Positions 26,001-41,000 of a stretch of DNA of 64,000 nt are shown here, in pieces. Source of the stretch: Piscicola geometra (taxonomy: Eukaryota; Annelida; Clitellata; Hirudinida; Piscicolidae); contig OX030965.1 of assembly GCA_943735955.1 (NCBI GenBank), positions 6,718,503 to 6,782,502 of the forward strand, in the 5' to 3' direction. The translations under genes and the position numbers were made by a program. The notes under the pieces were generated by a model that saw only the letters and a program-made list of their open reading frames with translations, was not told the origin of the DNA and searched no databases. Each line of letters opens with the position of its first letter. Within the stretch, counting starts at the first letter, position 1.

Positions 26001-29000
26001 CAACCACACCTTCTCGCCTCCACACACGCCCCCTTGAAGAGTAATTGACCGGGACTTGAACACTTCAAAACGTTGTAGACGCTTTCATCTTTTTCACAAC
26101 GCTTTTCAGCATCAGGAAAAAGACAAGTGTTCTGACAGGAGTTAGACTTGGCTTCGCACTTTAATGGAGAACGGCTATGCAGGAAAGGACAAGCTGGAAC
26201 AAGGAAATGGTACTTTAAAATGAGAATTAAGTTGAATTAATTTTCAAAATCGTTTTTAATAAAATGAAAAAATACAAGTTAATAATGAAAAATCTCTAAA
26301 AATGAAAAATTAAATTGATTTTAAAACTTGTAATTCATGGCATTCCGAATAATCAACCTTCAAAAACCTTGATTCGAAGCATCACTTCTCGTTCAAACCA
26401 CTAACCGCATTCATCAGCAGCGTGGAACAGAGGCACAACATCGTTCTCGAAGCCAAGGTGGTACTCGCAGTTTTCAGCGAACTGCCGTTGGACTTCACAC
26501 AGTAGCTGCTCGATGGGAATTTTTGTGGCGCATCCGTCTTTGGCGATCGTCTGACAACTCCTGTAGAAGCCTGTGTGGGGGTCATCAATGAGTGAGAATA
26601 TTCTTTGCATCGTTTAAGGTTCTTATTGGTGGTGATTGTTGAGTTTACTTTAGAATTTTCAAGTTTTGCGAGCTGGTTTTAATTTTGAAATCGTCTTAAA
26701 ATATGAATATGCACATTTCACAACTTTAAAATAATGTATACGAAAAAAGTTAAAACCAATTAACTTTTAGTGCCACTATAAAAATGAAAAAATCCACTGA
26801 AACCTTCGATGACTACAGCGTCAAGAAGTTTAAGACAAGTGCCGAATTTTTTCCCATCTTTGATCTTCTCACACGTCTTGTTGTGGTTGTCGCAAGGCGG
26901 GAAAGTAGTGCTGATGCATTCACTGTGTGCAGAGTAGTGTAGGTAGTTGTGAGTGTTGCTAGTGTTGGAAGTAATACTTTTTTGGATGTTTAAACTGATT
27001 ATTCTTGAAAGTTTAAATTATTAAAAAATATTCCTTTTTTATACAGAGCCACCAGCATATTACAACTCTCCGCACTACCACTAAAACTACAAGAACTGCA
27101 TCAAAAACCACAAAAACCAAAACAGCAACCACAAAACTCAGCCCAACAACCCCCACTCACTCATACAAATAGTCATACGCCTCTTCGGGCTCGTGAACGT
27201 CAGCATCTGATTGGTTGAAGGAGCTCGGGGAGGGGGGCAGGTCGTTTGGAATGACGTCATCAAAGTTGCCGCACAAGCCCGTGACCTGTCATAATCAGCG
27301 ATTTATTCATTAATTTCATTTATAACTAAGTATTTTAAATCTTAAAAATATTAATAGCTAATTTTTCAGAATAAAAAAAAAAATATTGAAAATACTAGAC
27401 GTTAGTTATTCTAATTGAAAACTAATTTTTTTTTAAAGCAAACTTGATATTTTTTCCAAAAAACTACCCCAAAAACGTTCACCCCATCAACAGATTTCTC
27501 TTCAAACGACGTACCTTAGACGTGAGGTAGGTGGGGACTTTAACGTGGAGTGGAGGGCCGCTGAATGAGACGTCAAAGCCGCAAGAGCTTTCGAAGAGAA
27601 CACTGTGTCCCCGGTAGGTGATGGAGTACTGCTCGGTGGTCAGTGGCAGTGCTACGATGGCTCCGTTAACCTGAGGGTGGTTGGAAAGGTGGTTGTTTGA
27701 TGCTGAGGAAAGGGGGGTTGGTTGGATTTTAAATGATTGGATGGATGTTTAAATATGTATTGGATGGTCACTTAGACAGATATTCATTGGTTTTTCACAA
27801 GAGTAATTGGAAATAAGAATCAACAGTAATTTTAAAAGTTTCGAGAAATTATTGTCTGACGTAGGTGCTGATCAGTGAAGTGGTCGAAGTAGGATCCAGC
27901 TTTTCAATTCGGAACTTTTGGTCTGCAAACTCGATCTCGACATACCTTCACAAGGGATAGTCGTCAGAGTTAATTACGTGGTATGCAAGGAAGATTTGAA
28001 TGAGGATCATTTGAAAAGTATTAATTTTTATAAAAAGATAGAATTAGATTAAAAGCTGGAAATATATAATCAGAGTGGTTTTTCGAACCTTGGGACAGCT
28101 ATCGGATCGTCACAGGGCCTGTAATTCTTCACGAAAACCTTGAAGGGACATTTGGCATTGGTCGAACTGACCAACTGGAATCTATAGGAATTCGTGGTGA
28201 GGTTTCAAGTCAAACGGTGAAGTAAGGAAAAGTATGGATCTAATGATTGGTTGATTGCAGACGTAAGATTTTTAAAATTATGATCTCATTGAATATGCAT
28301 GAGTTGGTATAAGTTAATGAATATTCAAAACCTGCTAAGACCAGTGACAGCAGGCCACGTGGCTCCGTCGAAGGTTTGACAAGTGGTGCCAGACCAGCAC
28401 GAACACATCGCCACGTCTTTTTCTTTTTAAATAAAACAATTTCGTTGAAAAAATACTTTTATTAAAATTATTTTATGCCTTATTTCAATATCTTTCTACC
28501 AATAAATAAAATTTAAAATAATATAATTATTGAATAAATTAGTAAAACAAGAGGCTTACTCTTTTCGCAGTTCCTCCCGAAGAACCCGTTCTTGCACTTG
28601 CAGTAGTAGTTGTCTCTCTCCTCAATACACTCGCCATCGTTCACGCACGGAGAAGTCGGCTTGCAGACTTGAAAAAAAATTGTCTAATAAATTATTATCA
28701 TATAAATTAATAGATATTTTAATTATAATACAACCAAATTAATAAAACTATTATGCAATTAATTATCAATATTTATATTTAAATCGCAACAAATGCCCCA
28801 TCCAGCACCACACACAATAGCACTCTCTCTCAAAGCACTGTTTCTTGCTGGGACATGCGTGTGCCTCGTTGGTGAGACGACGATCCGCTTGGCACGTGAA
28901 CCTCCTGGAACAGTCGTCATTCAGCCACGAGGAGTTGAGCTGTTGGGTGAGGTGGTCGAAATTGATTTGAAAAATTGAGGCTTTTAAATTATAGAAATAA

Positions 29001-32000
29001 ATTAAAATACAAACAAAAGTAGTGTTTGTAATGAGATATTCAGACTTTAATGTAGTTTGTGTTTCTACAATTATTTTAATTATTTCAAATAGAATGATTC
29101 CAACAAATCTCAAAGCAAGACATCATCTCCACCTCGTATGACGCTCCATCTTCCGTCGAGACACATCCGCACTGTGCAGGCTCGACACACCTTCCCTTGA
29201 AGAGCACGTGATTGTCCTCCTTGCACGCACACACATCCCACGCTTCTCCCAGGGTACACGTGCCAGAAGGGGCGCCGTCCAGGGGAGAGCAGGTTTTGGG
29301 ACAGGCGGTGGATCTTCCTTTTATGCATTGTTTGTCTTTGTCGGCACATTGGCACGCTGTGGGGAGAGTGTATTTGGGGGTAGAGTTAGAAGATAGTTGT
29401 AGAGAATTAAGCTAAGCAATTTATTAAATAAACAAAATATTTGTGAATTTAATAAAATGAAAATCTCGAACTAACGGCAGCCCATAGTAGTCCTCCATTC
29501 TTTCAGTTTATCTTCACTTACGCCACTCTGTCTGCAGCGAGCGACAAAACTCTCGGCAATCTCACAAACCACTTGCTCACTACACGTTGCCAGCATCACC
29601 GATCTAGAACAGCTCTCTGAGTGAAAGTTCCTCATAGACTCTCCCATCAAGGCCTGGCATTCTGCGTAGAAAGACAGAGTTTTGAGACTTTCGCACTTTT
29701 TGGCGGCTTCTTGGCAGTTTGAAACGTCCGTCAGGTCGTCCAGCTCCGTAGTGCAACTGCGTGGTTGGGAGATTGCGTGGAGAATAGTTGGTTTTTCAAA
29801 ATTTATGTTTAATGTAAATTTTTTTATTTTATTTAAATTGCTTTTAGATCATTTCATATACTTTATTGTTGAAAATATTAAAGTATCAATGCAACATCCT
29901 GGATAAGCCAACATTCTTCAGCCATCACTTACGAATTCTCAGTCTCTTCTTTCACGATGTAACTATCAGAAATTATTCCACCGGCGCTCTCCGAGACAGG
30001 CACGCTCGTTCCATCACTCTTCACGTAGTCGTTAGCGGCATCACCGTCATAGTTGCCACAGAAGCCGCTGAAGTCGACTTGTCTGTTCGAATCGAGAATG
30101 ACCGCGATGTTCCCCAGAGGACCCATTCTGGCCACTAGTCCTTCGTTAATAACTTCCACTTCTATCGCCATGGCGTTGTAGTAGATGTTGAAGATGTTTT
30201 TGACGCCGTATGGTACTTCTACAGCTTTGCCATTCACCTTTGGTTTAATGGTTGGGGGAAGGGGGAGGTTATGTGAAGTGATGTGGTGTGGCGTGGTGGT
30301 GTGTCTATTATGTGGCTGGTATGGTAAAATACTGCTTATTAAAAATAAAAAAATGTTATTGATATAAAAACTTAAAACTAATTAATATCCGAAAACTGTA
30401 ATAAAACGTTTAAAACTTAAACACTCACCTTGACCACCAAATCAATGGTATTCTCCAGAAGATGGTGGTTTTCAAGTTCAATCAAGTAACCCATCTGAGC
30501 CACCCTCAATATCTGAACATCTGGATTTTTTTTCCTTTCCAGAATCACCTCAAGATTCGACTCGACCTGTCGACTTTTAAGAAGGGTGAACGGACAGAAG
30601 GTCGAGTGTGAAAGGGGTGCCGAATCGAAAGTGTAGCAGTTTCTTCCCCCCATACAAGCACACGTGGCTGTCTTGGCGCCTTTTTTGGTTTGGAGTGTGG
30701 ATTGTCAATGTCATTGTCATCATCATCGTCATCTTTTTATAATAATTATTTTAGTTTAATTATAATAATTATTTTATTAGTGGTGATAAAAAGACGGATT
30801 AATGGTCGAAAATTTTTGATTACTTTTAGTTTTGGTGGTTTTGTGGATAAAATTATTTAAATCTTTTTGAACAGAATTGAGCATGAGTTAGTTAACTTAC
30901 CACATAATCCTAGTATTTCTTCCAGTTGCTCTTCAATCTCGAATAACTCCTCAAAGCTTTCGGAAACTAAAACTTTTTGCTCAAAAATGTCATCAGCCTT
31001 TGAAACCGCCTGCAAAAAGGCTTTTGTAGCTTCTTTACCAGACTCGACTCCAACTAAAAACACCTAAAAATGTTTGTGGCAGTTTATTTAAAGTTGGAAA
31101 TAATTAAACAGAATTAATAATTATTTAACAAAAATTGGAAAAAATCTAAATGTAGAACATCTCAAAACACTTTTCGAACGACCTTGATGCCGTCTATTCT
31201 CGCTTCGAAGAGTTCATGGTTGAATCTGTAATCGGCAACTTCTGGAGCTTCGGACATAAGCAAGACAATCACATCAGGCGCCAGAGGACATCCTTCCTTC
31301 ACCAACTCTGTCCGAGCCTTCCTCAGGGCATTGGCCGAGTTTGTGACACCACCGAGGTATATGGCCTCTTGCGTGCGTTTCACAAGCTCTTCTTTGCTTA
31401 AAGCACTGCGTCGAATGTTTAAATGAGTGCAAATGTAATGAATGGTTTGTCAATCAGTGCGATGGCAACTAAACAACTCAACAACAACAAAACGCTTTTG
31501 AATTAATGGAAAAGTTTTTAAATTATATATTTAATTAATTGATTTTAAACTCTGAAATTGTCACAAAGGCACCTTTTCAGGGCATAAACAGTGGTGACTT
31601 GGTCTGAATATTTCAGCAGTGCCACGTTCACTTTCCTTGTATCGAAGTATTTCACCAGATCCACCACGAAGGTCTGCATCTGTTTGAAGTTGTCACAAGA
31701 CGTGACCGAGAAAGCGTCCGAAACTGCGGTTGGGTCGTGTTGGCAGACGGAATCGGATTCGTCCATTATGAAGACTACGTCCAGGGGTTTGTCACAGCCT
31801 GGCGAATAAAATTGAAAAGTTAATAATCAGAGAAAATTGTTTTTTTTAAATAATTTTTTAAAGAATTTATTTGTAAAAAAACATATAAAAATTAGGGATT
31901 AAATAAAACTATCTTCGCAAAGTTCACTTGGAATAATACACATTTAAAATTCTTACCGTAACAAAAGCCTTTGTTACACTTAGCGTTAGCACTGCACTGG

Positions 32001-35000
32001 TGTTCTTGACTGACAGTAACGTTTGGTGATTTGCATTTGCTCTTTGAGAGGCAATCAGTCGTCAGCCATTGGTGCTGCAACTGTTGCGGTGGTGGTGAGG
32101 AGGCTTGGTTGAATGAGGATTGAAAAATTTGTTTTGTAGATTTATTCTAAAGTGTATGCATTTTTTGATTGTGAAATGTAGATTTTAATAAACAATATTT
32201 TATTTACATTTTACATTTGAATTTATCTAAAAATGAATCAACCAACCTCTTTGCTTCCTCCCTCCTCATCCACACATCCACACGCATCCTTCGAAACACA
32301 AGCTCCACCCGGTGACAGCACGTGATCAGGCTCGACGCATGCGTAACTGTCCAGTATGACGTCATCCTTACAGCTGCTGACTGCTGATGGTTGGGAGCAG
32401 GTGTTGATGCATGCAGGTCCCAATGGAGAACACTTGACGTCATTGCGGTCTTGACAAGCTGTCGGTGATGGCAGAGAGAGATTATATGCGTTTGTCCAAT
32501 AATGCAAAAGAAAAGTTTTATTATTATTAAAAAATTCCCATTAATGCAAATAAAAATTTAAGACTCTTTAAAAATGTGAATTTAAAAATGAGTAAATACG
32601 ACAAAACAGCTGAGACCCAATCCTCCACTCACGGCACTGGTTCTCGCTCCTCCACTCTTTGACGCTCTCCACACCCACCACCTCGGCACAACGAAGGGCC
32701 AATTCTTGCGCAAAGTCGCACACCACGCTGGTGTCACATGTGGCGTTCACTTTCATGCCACACCTTTCAATCAACGCATCCACATATTTCTTGTCGAGTC
32801 GGTTCCAGCATTGGTAGAAAGCTCCTTTCTTGCTCAGGACTTTGGCGCATTCACTGGTCGTCAGGGCACATTCTCTTTTACCCACTGGCCTTGGTCTCTT
32901 GCCCCCTCTGGAGGGGTCAACGTGGCATTGTCTTACTTTCAAGACACGCGTACTTGCCTTGTTGTTGTATTTTGATTATTGTCTTTTAATTAGTTTTTTA
33001 TTTATACTATTTATGTTGTTTTAGCGATCACAAATTGTTTTTTATCTTCACTGCTACATGATTAGATCAATAAAGGCTTAAAAGTAACATTTGTGAGCAC
33101 GCATCAACTCATTTACTAGCACCCTATTGCTCTGCAAAGCTCATCACTGCTCACATCATGGCAACCCGCAGTGTTGTTATTGCTCTTCATAATGAAGGCC
33201 TCACGTAACGATTATAAAAAACATATTTTTAAGAAAGCCTAATTGATTCGTAGCTTAAGTCTGTACCTCACAATGAAGTCCTTGCAGTCAAAATGCTAGT
33301 AAATGCCTCAATTTCTTTTATAATCAACGTTTTTATCTTTAATGTTGCCATTTAAAACTAGAAACCACAAATCATCCCCTGCCAACTCACTCATAAGTCA
33401 CTTCATACACTTCTTCAGACACGATGAACTCTTCTCCAGGTCTCTCATCTTCTCCCTCACTTCCATCCAAACCTCCGCAGAACCCAGCCACAGCGTGTTT
33501 TGAACTCGCTTCCACTCCAATTGCCACAATTCCTTTAGATGAAACGGAAATGGAAACTCCTGCTTTGCTTTCCAGTCTCAGAAATCTTCCCTTCCAGTCA
33601 ATGTCGAAGTCTTGCCCCTTGTACGGAATCTGCACTCGTTTCACTAGCTGCAGAAAGTTTTGGTGGAAGGGTTGAAGCGTATCAAAGTGTATTTAAAAAT
33701 ATCTTGGAGAAAAACTAGCTGAAAATTTTTTACAGTTATCTAAAAAAGAGACACCAGTTGTTTTTGAGGTTTACAGCGAATAAAAACATAGTATCTCTAA
33801 AGTGTTATTCATGCAAGGTTGTCAACCTAGAAATTATTCGATCAAATAGCTAGTTTGAGCATTTATATCGAACAATAAAACCGGTAATTGGCTCAGATGC
33901 AACGAAGGCAAAGAGCACAGACATCTTTGCAGAAGAGAGAGGTGCTGATGGAGGAGAAGAGGGTCCGTTCCAGGTCATCCCACTCGAAGTGCACCTTCCA
34001 CTCGCCCAATGTCACCTCGACGAACCTGAAGAGGGTTGTTCAATGTGTCTTAGTTGAGTCGAGGTCTCTGAGTGCTTTGAAAACCAGTTGTCGATGAAGA
34101 GGAAGAATTTAATGTAGAAAATTAATACGGTAAAATAATAATGACTTTAACACCACAACCACTATTACTACTTCCCCCACATCCAACACCTACAGCACTA
34201 CCACCACCACCACCACCACCACTTCCAGCACTACCACCACCACCACCACCACTACCTGAAGTAGGAATCTTGTGGCTGGCCATCTTCCGCATACATCTTA
34301 TAAGCTTTTCCAACCACCTTAAACTTTCCAATTTCTTCCGCTAACAACCAAGCCTTGTTGCTCGAGAAGTATTTCTCGACGCCACCAAACGTCCTGCATA
34401 AAACTCCGTCTTGGCACACACATGTGTATTCTTTGCGCTCTTGAAGGAAGAAGGTTTAAGTGGTTCGTTAATTGGTTAATTTAAATATGTATATACTCCG
34501 TTAATTTACTAGTTTACATATTAATTTTGCAAAAGAGATTTTAAACTAGATACAAACAAAATAAAAACCGATTTTCACAATTAAAAGTATCAAAAAAACT
34601 TAAGTTTATAACTCCACTAGTCAGTTAATTAATTGAAGATCATTCTAATTACAATTATAATATTATAATAAATAGATAGACAGGCTCAATGGCAACAACG
34701 ACTCACTTATTTCACAGTTGACTCCGTAGAAGGCGGGAGGGCACTGGCAGACGTACTTGTCTGCGTCCACGTCTGTGCATTTCCCTTCGTTCTGGCACGG
34801 ATTCGGTCTGCATGCTGCATGGATAGATGTGGAATGCAACCAAGTTAAAAACGCGAGAACAAATTGTAAAAAACTTTATCTTCAGATGCATTTCTGAATA
34901 ATCCAAAAACAAAATAACCCCTCACAATCCAGCTAACAAGAAGCCAACCCATTGACTCCCAAAGCCCCCATTACCAGTGCATGTCTTGTCGTGACAAGTG

Positions 35001-38000
35001 GTGCCAGTGGGACACTCGAATCTTTTCCTCGATATGACCTTGTTCCCCTCGCATTTCGACTCCTCCATGCACTCCTCGTCCAGCCAGACACTTCCAATCT
35101 TCCGCGAAGATGATTAATTTGGGATAGGTTGATTGAGTGGAATTTTGAATAGCGATGGTTTAATGGAAAAGACGCTGGCTCGTTACTCCGAATTTCTACC
35201 TATGTAAGAGCCTATGTCGACGTGCTAATTGCGTTGAGTTATGGCGAAATCAAAAATTTAAAAATTATTTGTTTTAGATAAAAACTTTTAAAAATAAAAG
35301 TATCCAACTTCGTGAATACCTCGTGGATCGACTGATCGCGTTCATCTTTGCATCCGCATCGTTCTTTCTCTATGCACTGCCCCTGGAAGAAGACCTGCCC
35401 TGCGTCTTTGCAGCGACAAACATCAAACGCGGGAGGCAGACTGCAGCTCTGTGAAGCCTTCATGTCGTCGCATGTGTCGATGCATGCCGGGCCTTTGGAC
35501 ACGCATGTTTGGGTGGCTTGGTCCAAGCACTGGCATGCTGTGGCGTAGTAGTGGTGGTAGTAGGGGTGGTGATAGTGGTAGTGGTGGTGGTAGTAGTGGT
35601 AACGGGGTGATGGTGATAGTAAAGTGATTTTTAAAAGTTTTTCAGATTTTAAAAATGAATACAAATAAAATAAAACCCACTTAATTCAAAATCCAAAAAC
35701 ATTTTTTCCAATTCAAGAATTCACTCACGGCACTTGACGACGTCTCTCCAGTCGGCACTGACACTCGCTTCTCCATGGTTCCGCCTACACACCTCGGCAA
35801 TCGTCTCCAGCATGTTGCATGCAGCCTCTTGCTTGCAAGTGGTCGTGTAGTCGAAGATGCACCCATTGGCGTACGAAACTATTTGCGCCTCGCTGGTGGC
35901 TTTGATGCAAGCGGAGAAGGGCCCGTTTACATCGGCGATGAACGAGCACGGCTGATCGACTAAGTCGCACGTCTTAGTCGGTTGTGGGTCGGTCAAACAC
36001 GAACTTGGGAAAAAAGTATTTGAAATGAAATTATTTTTATAGATTGTTTCAGAGAAATTGTGAACAGTTTAAAAGAAAGTACGTCTGAATTAATGTTCGT
36101 AAAAAAATGTTTTTATATACAATTTATGTATTTATGTATTTTGACATCTAACACATCTTCACATAAATCTCACGCGTCATTGGAGTCGACGAGATAACTG
36201 TCTGCAACACCAGTGCCATCCTTCGCCTCCTCGCCACTCGCAGTCACTTTATCATTCGCCATCACATCATCGTAGTCGCCACAGAAGCCCTTGGTGGCAT
36301 GCGAGAAGGTCCTCGGCACCTGGACGTAGCTTCTCCAGTCCGGGGATAGAGCGACTACGAGACCAAAAGACGTCACAAGTTCCGAGTATCTTCCGTTCAA
36401 CTGGAGCTGAAAGTCTGCGAATTTTGATGGAATTCCAACGGGCTTGTTGTTCACCTGTGTGTGGGACGGTGTTTTAAGCGTGTATGTCAAATGATATCAC
36501 GAAAACAACATAGGTCTACAATTTATCTTAGAGATTAAATGAATAAAAATAATCATTTTTTCATCCCACCAGAGCTTGCACGGGACTTTTCTTCGTCTTG
36601 TCCTTCAGTTTCATCACAATCACGTCAGTTTTGAGGTGGATCTCAAGGAGCTCCACCACAGTCTTCGAATTGAATCCGTTTATGCTGGTTCCTTTCAGGA
36701 ACACCTTGGAGATTTTGTAATGAAATATACTTTTAATTTAACTTGAAACTTTTTATTGAAAAAATTTGCATTTTAAATACAAAAAAAATTTGCATTTTAA
36801 ATACAAAAAAAATGGTATTTATTCACACACAAAAATTTTTTGAGTTATTTTTAAATATAAAAAACCAACTTTGAACTCCTGGAACACTGAAGAAGACTCG
36901 GCAAGGAGGAACTTGCAGGAGCCCTGGTAGCTGAGGTGGAGGTTGTCGAAGGTGGAGCAGTGCACGTCTCCGAAGCAGGAACACTTGACAGGCTTGGTGT
37001 CTGTGGTTAAGTCAATCAATCAATCATGCAAGCGAGTAATCGAACAACCAATCAATTATATTATATAGCCCATTTTCAGAAGTATTAGAGCACTCTACAA
37101 CAGATATGTAGTCACCTGCACAGAGCTGGAGGCTTTCCTGCAGCGACTTTCTCAACGGACCCAGTTCGGTGTGGTTGCTGAGCATGAAAAAGTTTTTGTT
37201 TTTCTGTGGTTGGTGAAGAAAGGTTCAGATGATGATGTTGTAAGAAGATGCCTGGTAAGATAGAGTTTTGGTTAAATTGTATACCAAGCCAAAGGTTTAT
37301 TAAGCAGGGGTGAGTGAAGTTTAAAAGACTAATATTTCAATATAAACGTATTTAAAACTTTTAAAAGTTATTTTATTTTTAATAATAAATTTGTGAAATT
37401 TTAAACCAAAACTTGCGGTCAAAACTTCAACGTACGATTGAAGGCGTCGATGAAAGGGCCCTGATGGAGTCTTCGTGAACTTCTGAGCCGATGCCCACTG
37501 ACACCACGTTCACTTTTCTCACTTTCAGACGGTACATTTCTCCATTAATCAAGTGCTCATTGTTGAAGGAAGAGCTGCTGGTGAGGATGATCAGGTGATC
37601 TGGAGTCATGCGTGAGTCGTCAACGACGCCTTTGTTGATTTCTTGAAGGGCTGAGACCAAATTAAAAGCTGTGGCGTCCTTTGAAGGGCACTTCAAGTCT
37701 TTGATTTTTCCCAAATAATTTTTCGTGGATGCGAAGCTGAAAAATATTTAGTTTAAATTTTAAAAAAGAAATCAAAAATTTTTCAGTACAATAATTTTTG
37801 ACTTTTTTATTCCATGAGTAGATTATTATTTAACACTTACTCATTCAGGTTAATGGCCTTTTGGACAGACGATCCAGCAAAGAGTAGTGAGATGGCAGAC
37901 GTCGACTCTTCAATCCTCATCAGTTTCACCATGTCCGCCAAGAACTGCACAACGAAAGGCCAGTCTATTTCGCAACTTCTCACGTTGTTGTCCAGCAAAA

Positions 38001-41000
38001 ACGTAACTTTTATCGATTCGCCACAACCTTTAAAACAGTTTTTAAATATTTGAAAAAATGTATCTACTAAACTATATTATTTATTTAAATGAGATCATTT
38101 ATAAAATTCTTAATTTTCTATATCTCTAAGAAAAAGTAGATATTGTCGGATACCATTCCTACTTCACCACCGACGCACCAATGCACTTTCCCTCCAGACA
38201 AGTTGACGTCGTCTTGCACGAAAAGGCTTCTTTGGTGACCAAACCACCTGCAGTGCACGTCTGCTTGCTGGTGCAGTCCGACTTGATCCACACATCTCCC
38301 ACCTGGCGAGTGAAAGGGGGGATATTTGAGTGATGATGGTATTGGGGTTTAAATGTCTAGTGTGGTGGTGGTAATATATTTAATGATGATGATGATGTAT
38401 TCAGTTAAATAATTTTCTTTTTTTAAAGTTTATTTAAAATATTGATTTATGCTGCCAGTTCTAACCATCATAAATGATATGCTAGCGTCAAAATTCAAAC
38501 CCGTTACCTTTCTAGTTCCCTTGTCGTCATCCACGCAACCACAAGCCTTTGGATCAACGCAATTTCCTTTCATTGGGGTTTTAAATATATATATTTAATT
38601 TATTCAAGTTTTTATTTTATAGACCATATTTATGTATTACTAAAATATTTTTACATATTTTTTTTTTCGTGAGAATGTTTCCACAAAAAAATAGTCTATT
38701 AACTTATAAACTTTCACTAAATTTCCAAAAATAAAAAAACATTTCAAAAAAGTGTTCACTCTCCTAACCTTGGAAAAGCACGTGTTTCTCGTTGATGCAG
38801 CTGGGTCCGTAGAAGGTGGCGGGAAGGTTGCATTTGGCGGCTGCTTGGGGTTCTGAGCAGGTGGGCAGACAGGAGGGTGCTTCCGGCTTGCACTTCATCG
38901 TTGGATTGTCGACGGAGCACGCTGTGTGGGTGAAGGGGAAAGGAAGGAAGGGAGGGGGGGGGGGATATTAGTGAAATGTTTTATGGTTTTGGTGGTTTTA
39001 AAATTTTAAACTCTACTTTTCTTCGATTAATTTTTGGATGTGAAAACTTCTATTTGTGTTTTTTGAATTATTTTCCAACACCACTCTCCCACTCACGACA
39101 ATTCAGCTCGCTCCTCCAATCAGGGGCGATGTTCTTCTCGGTCCAACCGGTGCTTCCCTGACACAACCACACAAACGCCTGCATCGACTCACACACCGAT
39201 GCTTCCAGCGTGAAATCGTTGGCCTTGCAAGTTCTGGAATAATTGCTTGACTTAACGTGGAATAATTTTTTATTGCATTTTTTAAAGCTATTTATAAAAT
39301 GTAAAAAATTCATAATATGTCCTAGCTAATCTACTCTAGTGGGAAAAATAATTTTAAACACTTTACTTTTCTTAGATGGTCTGACATTGATATTGCTATT
39401 ACATTAAATTAATTAATACAGTAAATACAATTAATTAAATTAATTAATACAATTAGTTAATCCAACAAAGTAAGTAAGAATGAAACAAACCGTTGGTAGT
39501 TCTTCTTGCACGTTTCGACAAACTTATCGACCACTTCTGGCTTCAACTGCTGCACACACCACATGAAGGGTCCATCCGCTTTCTTGATCAGGTCGCACTT
39601 CTCAGGCCTGCTTCTGCATCTCGATTGGTCCAGAATCGCCTCCCCGAAGCACTCGAGGCTTAGGCGGTCAATGAGTTAATTGATGAACCCAATTTAATTA
39701 ATGTAATTAGATCATTTAATTTACTAACATTTATTTAAAATTAACTTAATCAAAAATAATTTAATTAATTTCAAAGAGCCTACTCGAAGACTTTCGGATC
39801 ATTCTCCTTGTTAGGAACCAGGTATTCGTAGCTGTTGACGATGGTGGCGCCCATTGAAAAAGTGTCGTAAACGTCGGCTCCTTGGCTTGTTCTGTAATCG
39901 TTCAGGTCCTTGTCGTCGAAGTTGCCGCAAACTCCTTTCATGTTGGACGTGAAAGGCGAGATTGACGGTAACTGGACCTGGAGAATTAGTGCGATTAGGA
40001 TGAGTTTTTCAAATTAATTTTGTTAGTGACATTTTTATTTTCTTATATTTTTCTAATATTATTTTTGAAGATTGTATCAAGACAGTGAAATTGTGGATAT
40101 AAGTGTTATTAGCAAAATACTTTGAATTCAAATACTTTTTACAACCCAAAAATAAAATTGTGAATTGAAATAAATACGATATAATTAAACAAAAATCAAC
40201 CAACAGTGGCTTTGTGTGTATTGGAGAACGCCACGATAAGGCCGAAGAAGGACTTGATCTCGACGAACTCTCCCACATAGCTGATTGCGAAGAGAGCGTT
40301 TTTGTACGGGATTGAAACCCAAACTCCGTTGACCTGAGTAGGAAAAATTGAAAATTATGTTTTCTTTTATAAATAAATAAATCGAATTAATTGTCGTTTT
40401 TATGTAGCGTTTGGACATGAAACTAAAGCGCTCACTACTAAGGCAAAACGAAAACTAATTATTAATTTTTAGTTTGCAAAAACAGAGATCAAATCTTGCA
40501 AGAGCCTCCACTCACAACGGCAACCACTGGAGATCCTGCAGCGTCTCCGTCCTTTTCCAAGTGCACTGTGTACTCCTTCCACACGAACTCCACGTACCTT
40601 ATCTTCGTCGTTTGACCTCCCTCCTGAAATAATACTTTTTTAAGCTATTTTTATCAAAAAAACTAAAAACTTTATAAGCTATTTTTATAAAAAAACTAAA
40701 AACTTTATAAGCTATTTTTATAAAAAAAACTAAATACTTTATTAGCTATTTTTATAAAAAAACTAAATTCTTTATAAGCTATTTTTATAAAAAAAACTAA
40801 ATACTTTATAAGCTATTTTTCAAAAAATTCAAATCTTTTCCAAATACTTTTCAGTAAAAAATGCACTTACCTCAGTACAAGCCCTGAAGTTCTTGGCGAA
40901 GACTGAGAAGTCCTTCTTATCGAAGACTCCAGTCGTCAGAAGGTACTTGTTGAGGCCATCATAATCAAGGAGTGCCTGGTCGAACGTAGCAATTCCCACT

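Noticed and set aside
34122..34344. Gly-rich (minus) and Pro-rich (plus) proteins
   Set aside because: CCACCA microsatellite in the intron next to the first VWD7 exon. No signal or conserved part.
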